Position numbers and translations under genes: made by a program. From Isoetes taiwanensis (taxonomy: Eukaryota; Streptophyta; Lycopodiopsida; Isoetales; Isoetaceae): a stretch of DNA of 64,000 bases. Each line of letters begins with the position of its first letter. Within the stretch, counting starts at the first letter, position 1. Under the pieces are notes generated by a model. It was not told where the DNA came from. It was given only the letters and a program-made list of their open reading frames with translations, and made no database searches. Positions 20,585-32,696 of the stretch are shown here, in pieces. The stretch is taken from NCBI GenBank assembly GCA_021234155.1, contig JAJEKV010000091.1:2053501-2117500 (forward strand), given 5' to 3'.

Positions 20585-23500
20585 ATGAATGTTACACCAG
20601 AACAAGAATCAAAGTCAGTTAGAAAGAGGCGACTGGCCCGCAAACATAAATTAACATGGAGGGCACAAGCACGGGAAAGGAAGAAGACGATGTTGTGGAT
20701 TGTCGTGCGTGCAAGGGAGATGGAACTACCTAGGGTAGTATTGTCAGAAACTTGCAACATGAATTGAATGAGTGTTTATCAGTTGATGCATCAACAAGTA
20801 TGGATGCTGTGAGTTCGTTGCCAAGTGAGATTGGAGATGTGCTACCCATTGATATAAGTATGCATAGCACTTCAGTGAACCTTTCTCAAACTCCAGATGT
20901 TGTACGGTAAAATTTGACCTATCAAACACCTAAATAAGGGGAGACTATGGAGGAGAAGATATGGCATAAGAATCGAAGACGTATGGCCAAGGCTAGAGCA
21001 TTAGCTAGAGAATTTGAGAATGTCAATTTAACGTCCAGGAGCACACCAATAGCTTCACGTTTGATAGATCAGTGTGGGAATGCAACCAATGGAGATAATA
21101 TTGGAGCAGCATTGGGTAAATGCTCTGAACTTGGGGACGTAACGCATGCCACTATTGCCTCAATGCAGAGTGAGAGTATTGTTACAGAGGGTAATGCTAT
21201 TGAAGCAGCATTGCATCCAAATTCTTCTACAAGTGGGCCACATGAAGAGCTAAGCAACATCGGCGCATGCGTTAGCATGAGGAGGATGAACCTAAGGCAT
21301 GCAGAGGCATTACAAGATAATGATGGAGATCCACCACCAGCTGAGATGGTAATAAGGAGAAGGGTTGGCTTTTGGAAAATAGCTTGGAATGACGCAACTC
21401 CACAGTACTGCAATGCGGGTAGGATGAGCAAAAATTGCAAGCATTGTGGGGCTTTGTTGTGAAAGGATAAACTTGGTACATTCTGTTGCTCCAATGGAAA
21501 GGTTTCATTGCCGCCCTTCCCAGCCCCCCTCCCCCTCGTCCCCCCCTTCCAACTCTCATGGACCTCTACACAAGGAGGGATAAGATTGGAAAGGACTTCG
21601 AGTCTGGTATTAAAAAATATAACAACGCCCTTGCATTCGCCTCATTGGCTGTCAAACGCGATCCCTCTTTGGCAAACTCCATTGGAGGTGCGTACACTTT
21701 CAGGGTCAACGGTCGGATGTGTCACACGATGGGAACATTGATGCTTGGTAGCCAGGACAATAGTTCGTGTTTTGCACAAATTTACATCATGGGCGGGGAT
21801 GAATTGTAGTTGGATCGTCGTACATCATTCAGTGGTGGTACCAACGTGTTACGATGGCGTGCCCCCAATACATGATGGCAGATGTAAACCATTTTGTTCG
21901 TATATTTCTCTCAGCGGCAGAGGTCATGCGAGCAAATTTATCAATTGACATGCGTCTTCGAATTTCAAGTGCAAACCTACAGGATTCACGTAGACGGCAT
22001 TATCTTGCTCCATCTGCAAATGAGATAGCAATATTAATGCCAGTTGACTCTGGCCCAGAAGACAACCTCAGGGATATTGTAGTACATTCTAAAGAAGGAG
22101 GAATTAGGCATATTAACTCACTACATTCATCATATGATGTGCTATATTTTGCACTCCTCTTTCCCTATGGAACGTATGGTTGGCATACATGGATCCAACA
22201 GGTGAACAAATCAAAGGGCGTAACTATCTTGCAGTTCTACAATTATCATCTACAGGTACGCAGCGACATAGTATCACCATTGCATATCGCAGGGAGATTG
22301 TTCCATGAGTACATCTATGATATGTTTGCTAAAATGTGGCAGACAAGGTTGGGGTGGGTACAACTAAATCAGACTCAACTACGTAGTGAATTATACAGTG
22401 GCATTGTGGATTCCACTGGCCATGATGGGAATTCCATTAGGCGGCGTGCCATTCTGCCAGCAATATTTATTGGGAGCACACGTTACATGACTCAACTTTA
22501 CCAAGATGCGATGGCAATTGTTATGTTTGCATCCTTGCAGGATTTGCACCTTGTACATTATCTGTATTCCATTTCTATTCATCTAGTTTCTGCAGTAATG
22601 CATAAGTGCATGAGATGATATACAATAGACCATAAAGATAAATGAAGAAAATGAATCTCTTATTTATTGCAATAGAAGCACCCATTCTGTTACAATTATT
22701 TAGTCAGCCAAGATCTCTGTGATTCAACTTCTGCATGAATAAGACCCACCGATACACTCACACTTGCTTTCCGTTTCCTTGGAGATGGACCATGGTATGC
22801 TATTGCAAAGTCCATCTGATGGAGTCTTACTCGGATCCCTTCTGATCCATGCATAAATCCAATGGAGGCTTACTCGGATCCCTTCTGATCCATGCATAAG
22901 GTAAATTGTAATAGCCGAGTAGCAATCCCGAAAATAATTCTATGTGGACCATCAAATGTGTCTTTTATCTCAAGACTCAAAACATGGGTCCATAATATAC
23001 ACCTAATTTAATGCAAAGCCTTCAAACGTGTGGCATTTTCACATATTTCAATACCTATTATAAAATATATATAGAGATTTTCCTAGATTTGGCATATTAA
23101 TGTCAAATTGACTAAAGCCTTCATGTTATATTTTACAAAAAAAAAATACAATAATAACATTTTATGGGGCCCTTTTGGAGAACCCATATTATCTCTAATG
23201 GATGAAGTCCAGCAATATATCATTGCCAAATACTATTCTGCCTCTGAGGGTGCATGGAGGTTGTTCAAGTTTAGACTGCAAGAACAAAATCCTCATGTCG
23301 TGCGATTGGCAGTTAACCTTCCTAATGAGCAACCAATACTTTTCGATGACAATGCAGACTTAGATGATGTGGTTAACAATGCACATGACACCACTCTCAT
23401 AGGTTGGTTTAAGATGAATGCTACAAATGAATAACCAGTGCCCCGAACTTTGTTATACCATGTCTTTCCCAAGAGCTTTACTTGGAGCAAAACGACGTAC

Positions 23501-23822
23501 AAATGGACAATTCATCAACATATTCAGGTTTTGCCATCTATGGGTAAAATGTACTTTGTGACTCCCTCACAAAGCGAGCGATTTTATTTGAGAATGTTGC
23601 TAAGCAATGTACCGGGAGCTACATATTTTAAGGATTTGAGAACTGTTGATGGTCATTTGTGTGAGACATTCAAGAATGCATGCATCAGGCGAATGATTGT
23701 GAATGATAATTTAGAATGGATCGAATGCCTACGAGAAACATTGTCATTGCGACAGTTATTTGCTTCAATTCTTTTGGAATGTAATCCATTGTATCCACTA
23801 TATATTTTGAAGGAGTTGGAAT
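20585..23822 (+). mobile_element. Helitron, N-terminal half (Rep part)
   Basis: Broken frames in order: a basic N-terminus (RKRRLARKHKLTWRAQARER) and WHKNRRRMAKARALAREF; a CKHCGALL zinc-finger-like site followed by a Pro-rich stretch (about 21510-21550); then KYNNALAFASLAVK and YTFRVNGRMCHTMGTL, typical of the Helitron-like N domain. The frame at 21854-22618 carries RSELYSGIVD, RRAILPAIFIGSTRYMTQLYQDAMAIV, the start of the helicase-like/Rep region. Text at 23140-23820 (VQQYIIAKYYSASEGAWRLF, SERFYLRMLLSNVPGAT) is the following conserved part. Between 22540 and 23140 the sequence is unrelated, so the HUH and tyrosine catalytic core is gone. At 23822 the frame is cut by the copia element and resumes at 44345. 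Confidence 0.88.
22818..22903. repeat. 43-bp tandem duplication in the Helitron gap
   Basis: CTTACTCGGATCCCTTCTGATCCATGCATAA occurs at about 22825 and again at about 22868, inside the stretch that replaces the missing Rep core. Confidence 0.8.
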
Positions 23823-23878
23823 TGTTAATTTTATTGGTAAGCTTATAGTTGATGAGAACTGTGTAACTAAAGTGCAGG
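23823..23878 (+). repeat. Copia 5' LTR, first piece
   Basis: These 56 bp match the start of the 3' LTR (43576 onward). The LTR is broken at 23878/23879 by the 2751-bp insertion and resumes at 26635; GCAGG at 26630-26634 is the duplicated target. Confidence 0.95.
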
Positions 23879-24038
23879 TGTAACGGGCCCATGGTAGACC
23901 GCTCGAGTATTCGAACCTTGAATGTGCCTGTGGGGCGTTCCCGAGACACCGGCATAAATGGGTAGAAGCGACTACTCATAAACGTCTAGACGGTTTTGCC
24001 CAGTTGGTTAAGGGCATGTCGGTTAGGAATGTTACAGT

Positions 24039-24050
24039 TGGTATCAGAGC
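24039..24050 (+). promoter_or_regulatory. tRNA-iMet-type primer binding site of the 2751-bp insertion
   Basis: TGGTATCAGAGC, the same 12 bases as the copia primer site at 27331, located two bases after a putative LTR end. Confidence 0.75.
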
Positions 24051-25904
24051 GAAAAGTTCCGACACCTTCGGGCCATGGGAAGTAGGGGCTAAGAGTTCAA
24101 GGGATTCTACTATAAAGTAGAACGGTTTGTTGTTTGGTAAATGCACCAGCCAAGATGGGTTAAGCGGAACAAAAAAAACGAGTAGGTCTAAGGGATTAAT
24201 AGTATCTTAAAAGTTTTGATTATTATTCTATGCTATGTAAGCTAGAAAAGCTAATGGAATGCAGTTCATCAAGGAGCTAAGCTTGGTCAAAAGTTACCGA
24301 AAATAGGATGAAATGTTAAGACGGATGTTTTCATGCAAGACATGAACAGTGGGCCATGATAATTGTGAAGGTATGTTCCTACAAATTTCGATAACTGGTA
24401 GATTGTCTAATGGTGGACCACATTGCCACATTACTTGAAAGTAGACCATGTGTATGGAGTTGTAGTGCTTCAGCAAAATCAGTGCTAGGGTTATGAGGGC
24501 CCATGAACAGTGCTTAAAGAGGTAAACTAAGGGTTTAGGAAGTCGTTAGTTATGTTGAGTAGGTTCTTTTTGTGAGAAGTCACAGTAAACTGTGTTCATA
24601 ATCTTTTAGGTTTCCTTGAATTTACTTGTGTGGGTTGTATAGCCAGAAGATACACAGATGGGGGATGTGATTATGTTTTTATTTGTCACTTTTGGATTGG
24701 CCACCCAAAACGTGTCATATGAATACATATCTAGTCCGAGCTGAGTATCTCTCTAGGGTTAGTCTTTCATAATGTGCTATTTATCCTTGGTAGGAAAAAG
24801 TGGATTAACCCTATAATGCAGATGTTTGCTACGTCAGCTTGAACATGTGTAGTAAATAATTATACGAATTTCATTATAAGTTTAGTTCCAAACTTTATAT
24901 ATGCTAGTGGCAAGGTCACTTAGTTGTATTTTGAGTATGTGGAAGATTAAGTTGGGACTGCATCAATTTAAACAGAAATGCTAGAACTTAAATCCTGTAT
25001 GGGTTAATGAGGAAGTTGTTGTATAATGCTACTATTGTGGTGGAAATCTGCAATTGAGGAGACTGCATCAGAATATAACGGAGGCTCAGAATCACCAAAA
25101 GCCATATGTGGATAAGAGACGTAAAACCATAGAGTTGGCTTAAGCTTAGTCTTTTCCATTTAAAAGTAGTGGAAGCAGTGTTAGCCGCGTTGAAGCAGTG
25201 CCTTATAGAGTAGAGTTATGCCACATATTAAGGTTGGAGAAGCATGTGTACCTCAAGTAACTCATGAGGACATGAGTTGAATTTTACAAGGGGAGAACCA
25301 ACTGAAACGGACCTAGCCCCTTGGCCTAGGCCGTTGCACCGCCACGTTTAACATCTAAGTTAAACATCCAAGATACTCATATACTTGCTCAATAAAGTAT
25401 AGTCCCATTGATCAGATAAATTACATACAAGACCAAGCTCATCTGAGTTTGGCATGCTAACAACTCCTACTAGCTCAACAAGTCCTCCTTATAAGTCACC
25501 GAGGATGACTCTGGAAAACACTCATACTGTCGCACCCTCATCCCTAGACTCTCCATCCGAATACTGCATTCTCAGTTCAGGACGCCCCATCTTAAACATA
25601 CACAAACAACATAAGGGGGTTAGTCCACAAGGACTAAGTGGGGAGGGAACATTTCGGGAGCATCCACAACATCAACCACAAAGCAATCTAGCGTATAACA
25701 TCCAAGATAAGAAGACAATAGATTTACCTGCTCCACTATGCCCCTGCATTAGTTAGAACTCATACTACAAGCATGTTTACATTCACATCAATCTTCTGTA
25801 TGTATGCACATATGCCAAGCGTAATCCTTAGGTTGCGACCCCAAGGAGACCACTCTCTCCATCTGTACGTACAGGGCTAAACTCATCCAACAGGCCATCA
25901 GGCC

Positions 25905-26040
25905 GGATGCGGAGTCTACACGGCCACCCCACCCCTCCGAAGGTGGGCCGCAAATGCAACATGCCATCCGTCTAGCCATCTAGAACGGATGCGGAGTCTC
26001 ACGACCATTCCACCCCTCCGAAGATGGTCCGTTTGCAATG
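25905..26040. repeat. Diverged tandem repeat with TCCGAAG motif
   Basis: CGGATGCGGAGTCT, CCACCCCTCCGAAG and GGTCCG/GGGCCG recur at about 25911 and 25986 with a 74-75 bp period. Part of the 2751-bp insertion. Confidence 0.7.
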
Positions 26041-26319
26041 CAAGATGCAACATGACCTTACAAGATAGCATATCACCAATAACCTTACAGGTTGATCCAA
26101 TACAAGATATCATAGAATCCTCATGCATCTTACTTCCAAGAACAACCATAGAGCAATGCAACACAATAAGGTTCATACCAAGATATTTCATATCCAAGTG
26201 ACAACACATCCTTGCACATCTCAAAGCAAGAACATGAACTCCCTTAACATATAAGCAGCCATAACTTTCAGGTAATATCTTAAAAAGGTTCATAAGAGTC
26301 TTCATACTCAATGCATATG

Positions 26320-26445
26320 CATGCTAGACAAGTGTTGTGCATGCAATCACATGCATGCGTGCGCATGTGCATGTACATGCATGCTAGACAAGTGTTGTGC
26401 ATGCAATCACATGCATGCATGCACATGTGCATGTATATGCATGCA
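26320..26445. repeat. 60-bp tandem repeat rich in ATGC
   Basis: ATGCTAGACAAGTGTTGTGC followed by alternating CATGCATG and GTGCATGT occurs at about 26320 and 26380. Purine-pyrimidine alternation is marked. Part of the 2751-bp insertion. Confidence 0.85.
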
Positions 26446-26634
26446 ATCTAATGCATGTTTAGCATATTTTATAAGTCCACTACACATTAATCTAACACCT
26501 TCTGCTTATATAACCTTTGCCAATATATTTCTATAATTTTAAATACCACCCATGGACGCATATCAACAAGGTCGTTAGATGATCTCCACCCTCTTATACT
26601 GAGACAAGTAAGCCACTAGGTTCGTTACAGCAGG

Positions 26635-27329
26635 TGTTGCTGGTTGTAACTAGGTTCCAACTATTTTCAAGAATAAATCTAGCTGAGACACAAGGTATTG
26701 TAGAATTGTTGAAGATGGAGGTGTTGAAAAACTTAGGGGCATCAGCTCTTGCTCAAGTTGCAACACATGTTCAAGATTTATTTACATGTTAAATATTATT
26801 TGTCTATTGTTGTCTTGGGTAATGGTTGAAAAAGCTAATTTTCGCGTCTGAGCATGTGGGATATTAAGCCTGGACGAACATCTAAGATTAGCATTTGAAT
26901 TTCGAGCCGATCCGTTCCTAAACCGTCGGAGAAGAGGTATACAAGATCGAAGCAGATAAAGAATGATTATTCGGGAGCATAGAATTGAACTGGGTGTCCT
27001 CTTGGAGCTCGAAAGCATGAGTCAACCATGCTACAGTATTATGGTCAATACCGTAGCTACAGTGAAATGCTACAGTGTTGATCGAGAATAATTCAATGGT
27101 TAAATAACTATTTCCATAGATAAAGAGGTTATTTGATATTTGGCTAGGAGATTCAAGGGTTTGAATTGATAAACTAAACTTGGGATAAATGACCATATCT
27201 TGGCTCCCAAGGTTGAAGTTTTTGTTTGAAAATAATTCTAGTGAATCTAAGCCTTTGTCTCTCAAATTGTTGACTTGTTGTGCTAGGCATAAATTGCAAG
27301 TTTGCAAGTTCTAGTTTGAAAATCTAACA
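26635..27329 (+). repeat. Copia 5' LTR, second piece
   Basis: Continues the LTR from the insertion to AAAATCTAACA (27329). It matches 43632-44344 closely. The 5' copy lacks about 19 bp (GATCTTCACAACATACTTA region) present in the 3' copy near 43776, and there are about a dozen or more substitutions, so the insertion is not very recent. Confidence 0.93.
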
Positions 27330-27330
27330 G

Positions 27331-27342
27331 TGGTATCAGAGC
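27331..27342 (+). promoter_or_regulatory. Copia primer binding site (tRNA-iMet)
   Basis: TGGTATCAGAGC begins one base after the 5' LTR end (27329). It is complementary to the 3' end of plant initiator methionine tRNA, the usual copia primer. Confidence 0.92.
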
Positions 27343-27349
27343 TACAGTT

Positions 27350-28487
27350 ATGTCTAGCAGGTTTGGAGCTAGTCTATTAAATCAGATAGAGGTCTACAAG
27401 GGTGGACCTGGGTTCCAAGTATGGAAGGATGCCATGATTCATATCTTGGAGGTTGAAGACTTATGGGAGCTGGTAGATCCCAACAGCAATTTGGCTGTGA
27501 GTACTGGTTACTTGGTCAGGACTGCTTCAGCAGGGGAGGAGCTGATCAATCTTCACCTGCTGGTGCTGGAAGTGGAAGTACAGGTGGTACTACACCTGGT
27601 AGCAGTATAGGAAAGTCTGTGCAAGCAAAGATCAAGGAGGCACAAGGGATTATTTCCTGTAATGTTAGTCCTACTATTAGATTGAAACTTAGATCTCTTA
27701 GTCCAAAGGACATGTGGAAGTTTTTGTTAAGTCACTATGAAGAAAAAACATCTTCTCAGTTGGATTTATTAGAGAATGAGTTGAGAAACCTGAAACTTAA
27801 GGAAGATGAGGATGTGACTGAGTACTTTAATAAATTTGACAATATGATAGCAGATTTAGCAGAAGCAGGCACAATCATTTCTGAAAGGAGTCAAGTCCTT
27901 CAGATTTCAAGGGCTATTAGTGAGAATGAAAACTTATCCCTGTTTGTTAGAAATACATGTAGATCAAAGGAAGAGGCTGAAAATCTTCTCAGAACTGAAT
28001 GGGAACAAAAGAAGATTTTAAGACAGAGTCAAGAAAATCCTGAAGTCCTGTTTGTTAGGAAAAAAGGAAATATTACTTGCTATCATTGTCATGAACAAGG
28101 TCATTACAAAAGTGAATGTCCAAAACTGAAAAAAAAAAAGAAAAAGAATTTAATTGTTTTACTTGTGGAGGAAGGGGACACATGGCAGCTAAATGTCCTA
28201 CTCCAAAGAACTTTGGGAGAGGAAAAGAAAGGGGAGGAAGTTCTGGCAGGGGTTCGAGGCAGAAGTATGGAGAGAACATACTTGGCTCAAGAAGTTGTTG
28301 AAAAGGACAAAGGTGATATTGGTAATGATGAAGAGGTAACCAATAATTTTGCTATTGTTCATGAAAATTGTGGTGCTGACAAGACTGATCTTCTTGTAGT
28401 TGATTCTGGAGCTGAAAGATCAGTTGTGAAATCAGTTGAGTTGCTTAGAAATTTGTCTACAGCAAGCTCTAGAAATATTCAAGTTGG
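27350..28487 (+). pseudogene. gag: Copia gag and start of protease, with frame breaks
   Basis: Begins MSSRFGASLLNQIEVYKG, typical of copia gag after the primer site, and shifts frame near 27480 to a long open frame containing KSVQAKIKEAQGI and a UBN2-like gag helix region (LLENELRNLKL, EYFNKFDNMIADL). The zinc knuckle CYHCHEQGHYKSEC is at about 28078. A second knuckle, CFTCGGRGHMAAKC at about 28155, lies in another frame after the A-run at 28127-28145. The protease motif VVDSGA (about 28396) is back in the first frame. The A-run slip and a compensating shift downstream explain this. The frame is interrupted by the gypsy element at 28488. Confidence 0.9.
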
Positions 28488-30926
28488 TGTTAGCCTAAAA
28501 CCTGGAATTTTAGCCTAACCTCAAAGGAAGTGTAAACAAACTGGTCAGGACCTCCAGATCACTTAGGGTGATCAATCCTTAATCATATAAAGCAAAAGAA
28601 CTCAATTTCTAATGCTGGTTTTGTCAAAATCACTACAAATTCCTCGGCGAGAAAAAAGCTGTCGAGAACAAAAATCAATCTTGCGTCCACCCCTTTAAGA
28701 TTTTTGAGTTTTGGTGTTTGGTATGAGTTATAGACAAGTAGAGGAACTATGATGAAAGTCCGTCTCGATTTGGATAGGGAAGACCAAGAAAATCAATGTC
28801 AAAGTTCACAAAAAATTGGTCAATGCCAAAACAGAGCCAAAATTTGCAAATGGAGTTTGGTGATGAATTTTGAGTTGGAATTTGTGCAAATGACCTCGTG
28901 AGTGAACTCTAAATCACGTGCATAGGGTTTTCTTGACAAGCAAACACTATGATATTTAATTGAGACGCACCAAAGTCTTGAAATTCATCACCACGGTTGT
29001 GACGATATGAAAAAACTATTTTTTCTTTGTTTTCTTTGCATATAAACAATACTCAATCCTATTTAAGGCTGGACACAACTATTTAGCTGGGATTCAACTT
29101 AAAATATCTGATTTCTATTGGTCTAGACGAGGCATTAACAGTTTTATAACTTGAGAAGATGGCAACACTATTTTTCCGAGGGCAAAGAATATGCATTAAG
29201 ATCATAAAATATCACAGAGTTCAGAAATCTCGGAGAAAATATCCAAAATAATGCTTGAGAGTAACTCCCAAAGCATAGTAAGCTTCGATAATCTAGAAAT
29301 TGTCCGGAAGAGAAAGTAATAAGGAATTTTGAATTGCAAAGAGAAGTTTTGGTGTCGTAGGTCACAACACGCCGGTCTTCGATCAAAATACAAATCAATC
29401 TTCAATCTCGAATGATTAGCTGAATTTGGAGTAGAACAGATCAATAAAATATCAAAGATATAGAAAGCGCCCGCATCACGAGGGTATATCTCCTCAGGGG
29501 GTGTTGATTTGATCCGTGATGCCGGCTTAAGAACCGTTCTTCCCCAAAACTAGCTCTACCGAAAGTGATTTTAGGCCTAATTTGAGCAATTTCTATCAAA
29601 CCAAGTGCCACAGAGGATCACCGAGGTCTCTAAAAAGGTTCAGAGCTGATTTCGAGAGAAAATTGGCGGGGTTCAATCAAATTATGGCACGATTTGGCGG
29701 ATTTAGCGTGTTCCCCGTTTCTTAGGGTTCATCGAAAAATCTTGAGGGTGATATATCCCACGTGCAAAACGAGTCCGGAGGCTTCTGTATATAAGGAATA
29801 GTGTTGACCTCACTATTGACTTTGCGTGCCACGCAGAGGGGGACAACCAGCCCGTGGTCCGCCCCCACGCCACGCCAATGGGAAAAATGGGGGGTGACCC
29901 GGAGCTATCGCATAGATAGGGTAGATAGGCTAGAATAGGTTTTTCTATTTTTTTTTTTTTATACGATCCCAAGAAATAATATTTGAGGAATTTTCCAAGG
30001 TCTTTTTGAATTTTGGAAAGGCCAACATAGCTATTTTTTTGCCAAGCTCCAAATCTAGAGTGTTTTCAAGTCAAATTGAGATACTTGAAATTTTGCCCAT
30101 TTTGACCATGGTCAATGAGTTTTCAACCTTGGGAATGGTGAAAAAATCATAGGAAGAGGGTGAAAAGATAGGAAAAAAAGGCTATGGCAGGATTTAGGGA
30201 AATAAGATGAAAGTAAAATTCAAGCCTCCTTGCTCTTGAAGTTTTTCATGATCTCTTGAGAGCAATTCACAAGTGGAGGTGAGGCCAATAAAAATATAGG
30301 TAGTGAAGTAATGAAAGAAGGCATGACAAGGTGGAAATGGGGTATAAAAAGATGAAAGGAAAGTGGATATGGAATGGATGAAATGGATAAAGGATGGAAA
30401 CCCCCAGAGCACATGATCTTATCTCCAAAGCTCAAATCATACCTCATAACTTTGCTCAAGGCCCTAGGGTCTTCCAAACTTCTAAAAAGGTCTTCCAATC
30501 TTCAAGGCCTAAACAAGAGCAAAATTCACCTTTAAAGTGACATCTTCATAGGTGTGACTTCCAAACCATTGGTGCAACTCCATTTAGCTCCATATGAGTG
30601 AATATGAGCAACATGCTTATAACTCCTTGTATAGCTTGCTATATCCTTTGCCTGGTCTTCAAGAAATAAGAATGTAACTAGAAAATTTCCTCAAAGGAAA
30701 GAATTAGGCTATACAACCAAGATCCCAAGGGTCTTCCAAACTTGAGCCAATTTCTTCCAAACTCTAGCAGTATCAAAATAACACTAACTCTTACCATATG
30801 AGTAATAGGAAAGTAACTTAAGATGAAACCTCAAAAGAAACCACAAGTCTTCCAAACTCGACAAGTATCTTCCAATCTTGAAACTCTAGGTATCATGATG
30901 GTCCATGTTGCCCAAAAAGGGCAACA
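28488..30926 (-). repeat. Gypsy 3' LTR (left copy)
   Basis: 2439 bp, matching 38103-40547. The half nearest 30926 is almost identical between copies; the half nearest 28488 differs by many one- to three-base indels and substitutions, often next to CG or CAG. Confidence 0.95.
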
Positions 30927-31517
30927 TCTCCTCAAAGGAAAGAATGAGGCTGGTCCCCCGGCCTCAAAGGAAAGAAATGCTAACTGAAGGTCTTCAAAAT
31001 ATCAACAAGTGGTGGAGGGAATAGAATTACTCTGCAGTGGTGGGAAATATGAGGCAGTATAAGGTAATGGAGAGAGTGATAAGAAAATAAGATCAAATGG
31101 AGGGTAGGACAACTCAAGACAGTGAATATGGAGAAGAAGTGGATGAACCTGCATATGACAATGATAATCAAATTAGCATGAGTGCCAAATAAAGGGATGA
31201 GTAACAATGTAGGATTAGCACTCTTAAAATTTCATATGGAAGCAAGGGCTAGATGGAAAGAGGCCAACTTAAGACAAATAAGAGTAATGAGCAAATGGAC
31301 CTGAAATGACAACACTCAAAATTGTTAAAGCATAGCAAATCTCTACCCTATTTAACTAAACTTCTACTATTCAAGAAATTTGGCTCATACAACCATTGAA
31401 TGTATTTCAAACTAAAAATTCAAACCTTCAAACCAAAAATTCAAACCATCGAAGCTCGAACCCTAATTTGCTCCTCCTCTCGCCGCGTGCTCTAAAACTC
31501 GACCTCCCTTGCCGATC

Positions 31518-32126
31518 ATGGCTCCTTTTTCTTACCATACACCTATCCGGGACAATGTAACAGCTGATCCGGAAAGCAATTTAGGAGTGCTTCCCGAGCT
31601 TGATCCAGCCTACAGAGTACCTATTCCTTATGGTGTAATCGGACACAGGCAAGAATTGCATACGTCTGCGAATGGGACAATGTTTTAATTAATGAAGAAC
31701 CTCTTCCTCGTGGAAATTTACTCGGTGCACATGCATTTCCGGCGCAAAGGTATATGGGAAGGCACAAATGTTGACCAAAACTACCCTGACTCAGAAAAGG
31801 AACTCTACAAAAAAGACATGAACCATGATCACCTTGCCATGGAGTGTTTCCTTGGGCAAAAGACTTATCAAGAGAAACTAGCAAAGATCAAGATTGCATC
31901 GTAACACAAAGGCTCAGGGCGGAATTTTTACAAGGGAATGCATTCGATGCTACATATGCACTACTTTTTGTGTAAGCATCATCATGAGCTGACAGATGCT
32001 CAATTTGACAGGTATAGGCAGTTATACTACTCCCACAGGATGCTAGCAGATAGCTATGGTTCCTTGATGCTTCTCATGATAAAAGAGATGCATTTCAAAC
32101 TCCCCGAAAGAGAATCTCTGGAGTGA
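31518..32126 (+). pseudogene. Antisense accessory ORF inside the gypsy element
   Basis: On the strand opposite to gag-pol, between integrase and the 3' LTR, reading starts ATG at 31518 (MAPFSYHTPIRDNVTADPES) and continues through one or two frame breaks to about 32126 (KEMHFKLPERESLE). Alternative frame text around 31650-31760 (VCEWDNVLINEEPLPRGN) shows that the break lies near 31650. Residues are balanced and protein-like, unlike the flanking sequence. Antisense extra ORFs at this position are known in some plant gypsy lineages of the Tat group; its function is unknown and I recognise no domain. Confidence 0.55.
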
Positions 32127-32696
32127 AGATCGAGATGTTTTTGGTACCATGAACAATTTTTTTTACCGTGATATAATGGTCTCTTGGATGTTGCAGATGG
32201 CTCTCCTTCGCACAAGATTCCTACTATCCCTTCAGGGGAATACCGATAGCATTGGCTTCCTATGAGAGGATCTCGATCATCTCAGAATTTGTGTACCCCT
32301 TTTTTTTTTTTTGACTAATAGAAATTCTCTTGCTCTTTTGAAATTGTCCGGTCTTGAAAAAATATTTCGCTTCAAACAATAACACACAATTAGCTCACCT
32401 CAAAGGAAAAATGGTCTTGATGGTACAAGTATTAAGAACCTTGAATACAACTAACCAAAACAACTTAGCAAATCCAATCAACAAGAATCTACAAAAACTT
32501 AAGCCTAAAGGGAAATGAACAGAACCAATCAAAAGAGTTTTAAATCTTCAATTTTCAACAACAATTAACCTACTCTAAGTTAAAATAAGTATTCATATAG
32601 GAGCAAAAGGCCTAAACATGCATGTTGAGGCCAATATCTTTTCAAATGCTTGGATATTTGTAGGATTTGGTAATTCCAAACCTGCTTTTGAGATCC

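Larger units (their letters stand above)
23879..26629 (+). mobile_element. 2751-bp LTR-type insertion inside the copia 5' LTR
   Basis: Starts TGTAACGGGCCC and ends GGTTCGTTACA, giving inverted ends TGTAACG/CGTTACA. GCAGG flanks both sides (23874-23878 and 26630-26634), a 5-bp target duplication. TGGTATCAGAGC at 24039-24050, two bases after a TGTTACA-type LTR end at 24036, is an initiator-Met tRNA-type primer site, so the left LTR would be about 158 bp. However, the last 158 bp do not match it, so no LTR pair is visible. No gag or pol protein can be read in any frame. It may be a rearranged or chimeric non-autonomous retroelement. Confidence 0.75.

Noticed and set aside
21069-21559. Minus-strand open frames over the Helitron N-terminus
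   Set aside because: They are shadows of the plus-strand Helitron frame, which carries the recognisable motifs.
24039-27342. tRNA gene pieces at the two TGGTATCAGAGC sites
   Set aside because: Only 12 bases complementary to a tRNA 3' end, each directly after an LTR end; these are primer sites.
29703-30498. Open frames within the gypsy LTR (also at 39813-40117)
   Set aside because: They occur identically in both LTR copies, have no domain and overlap LTR regulatory sequence; no evidence of coding.
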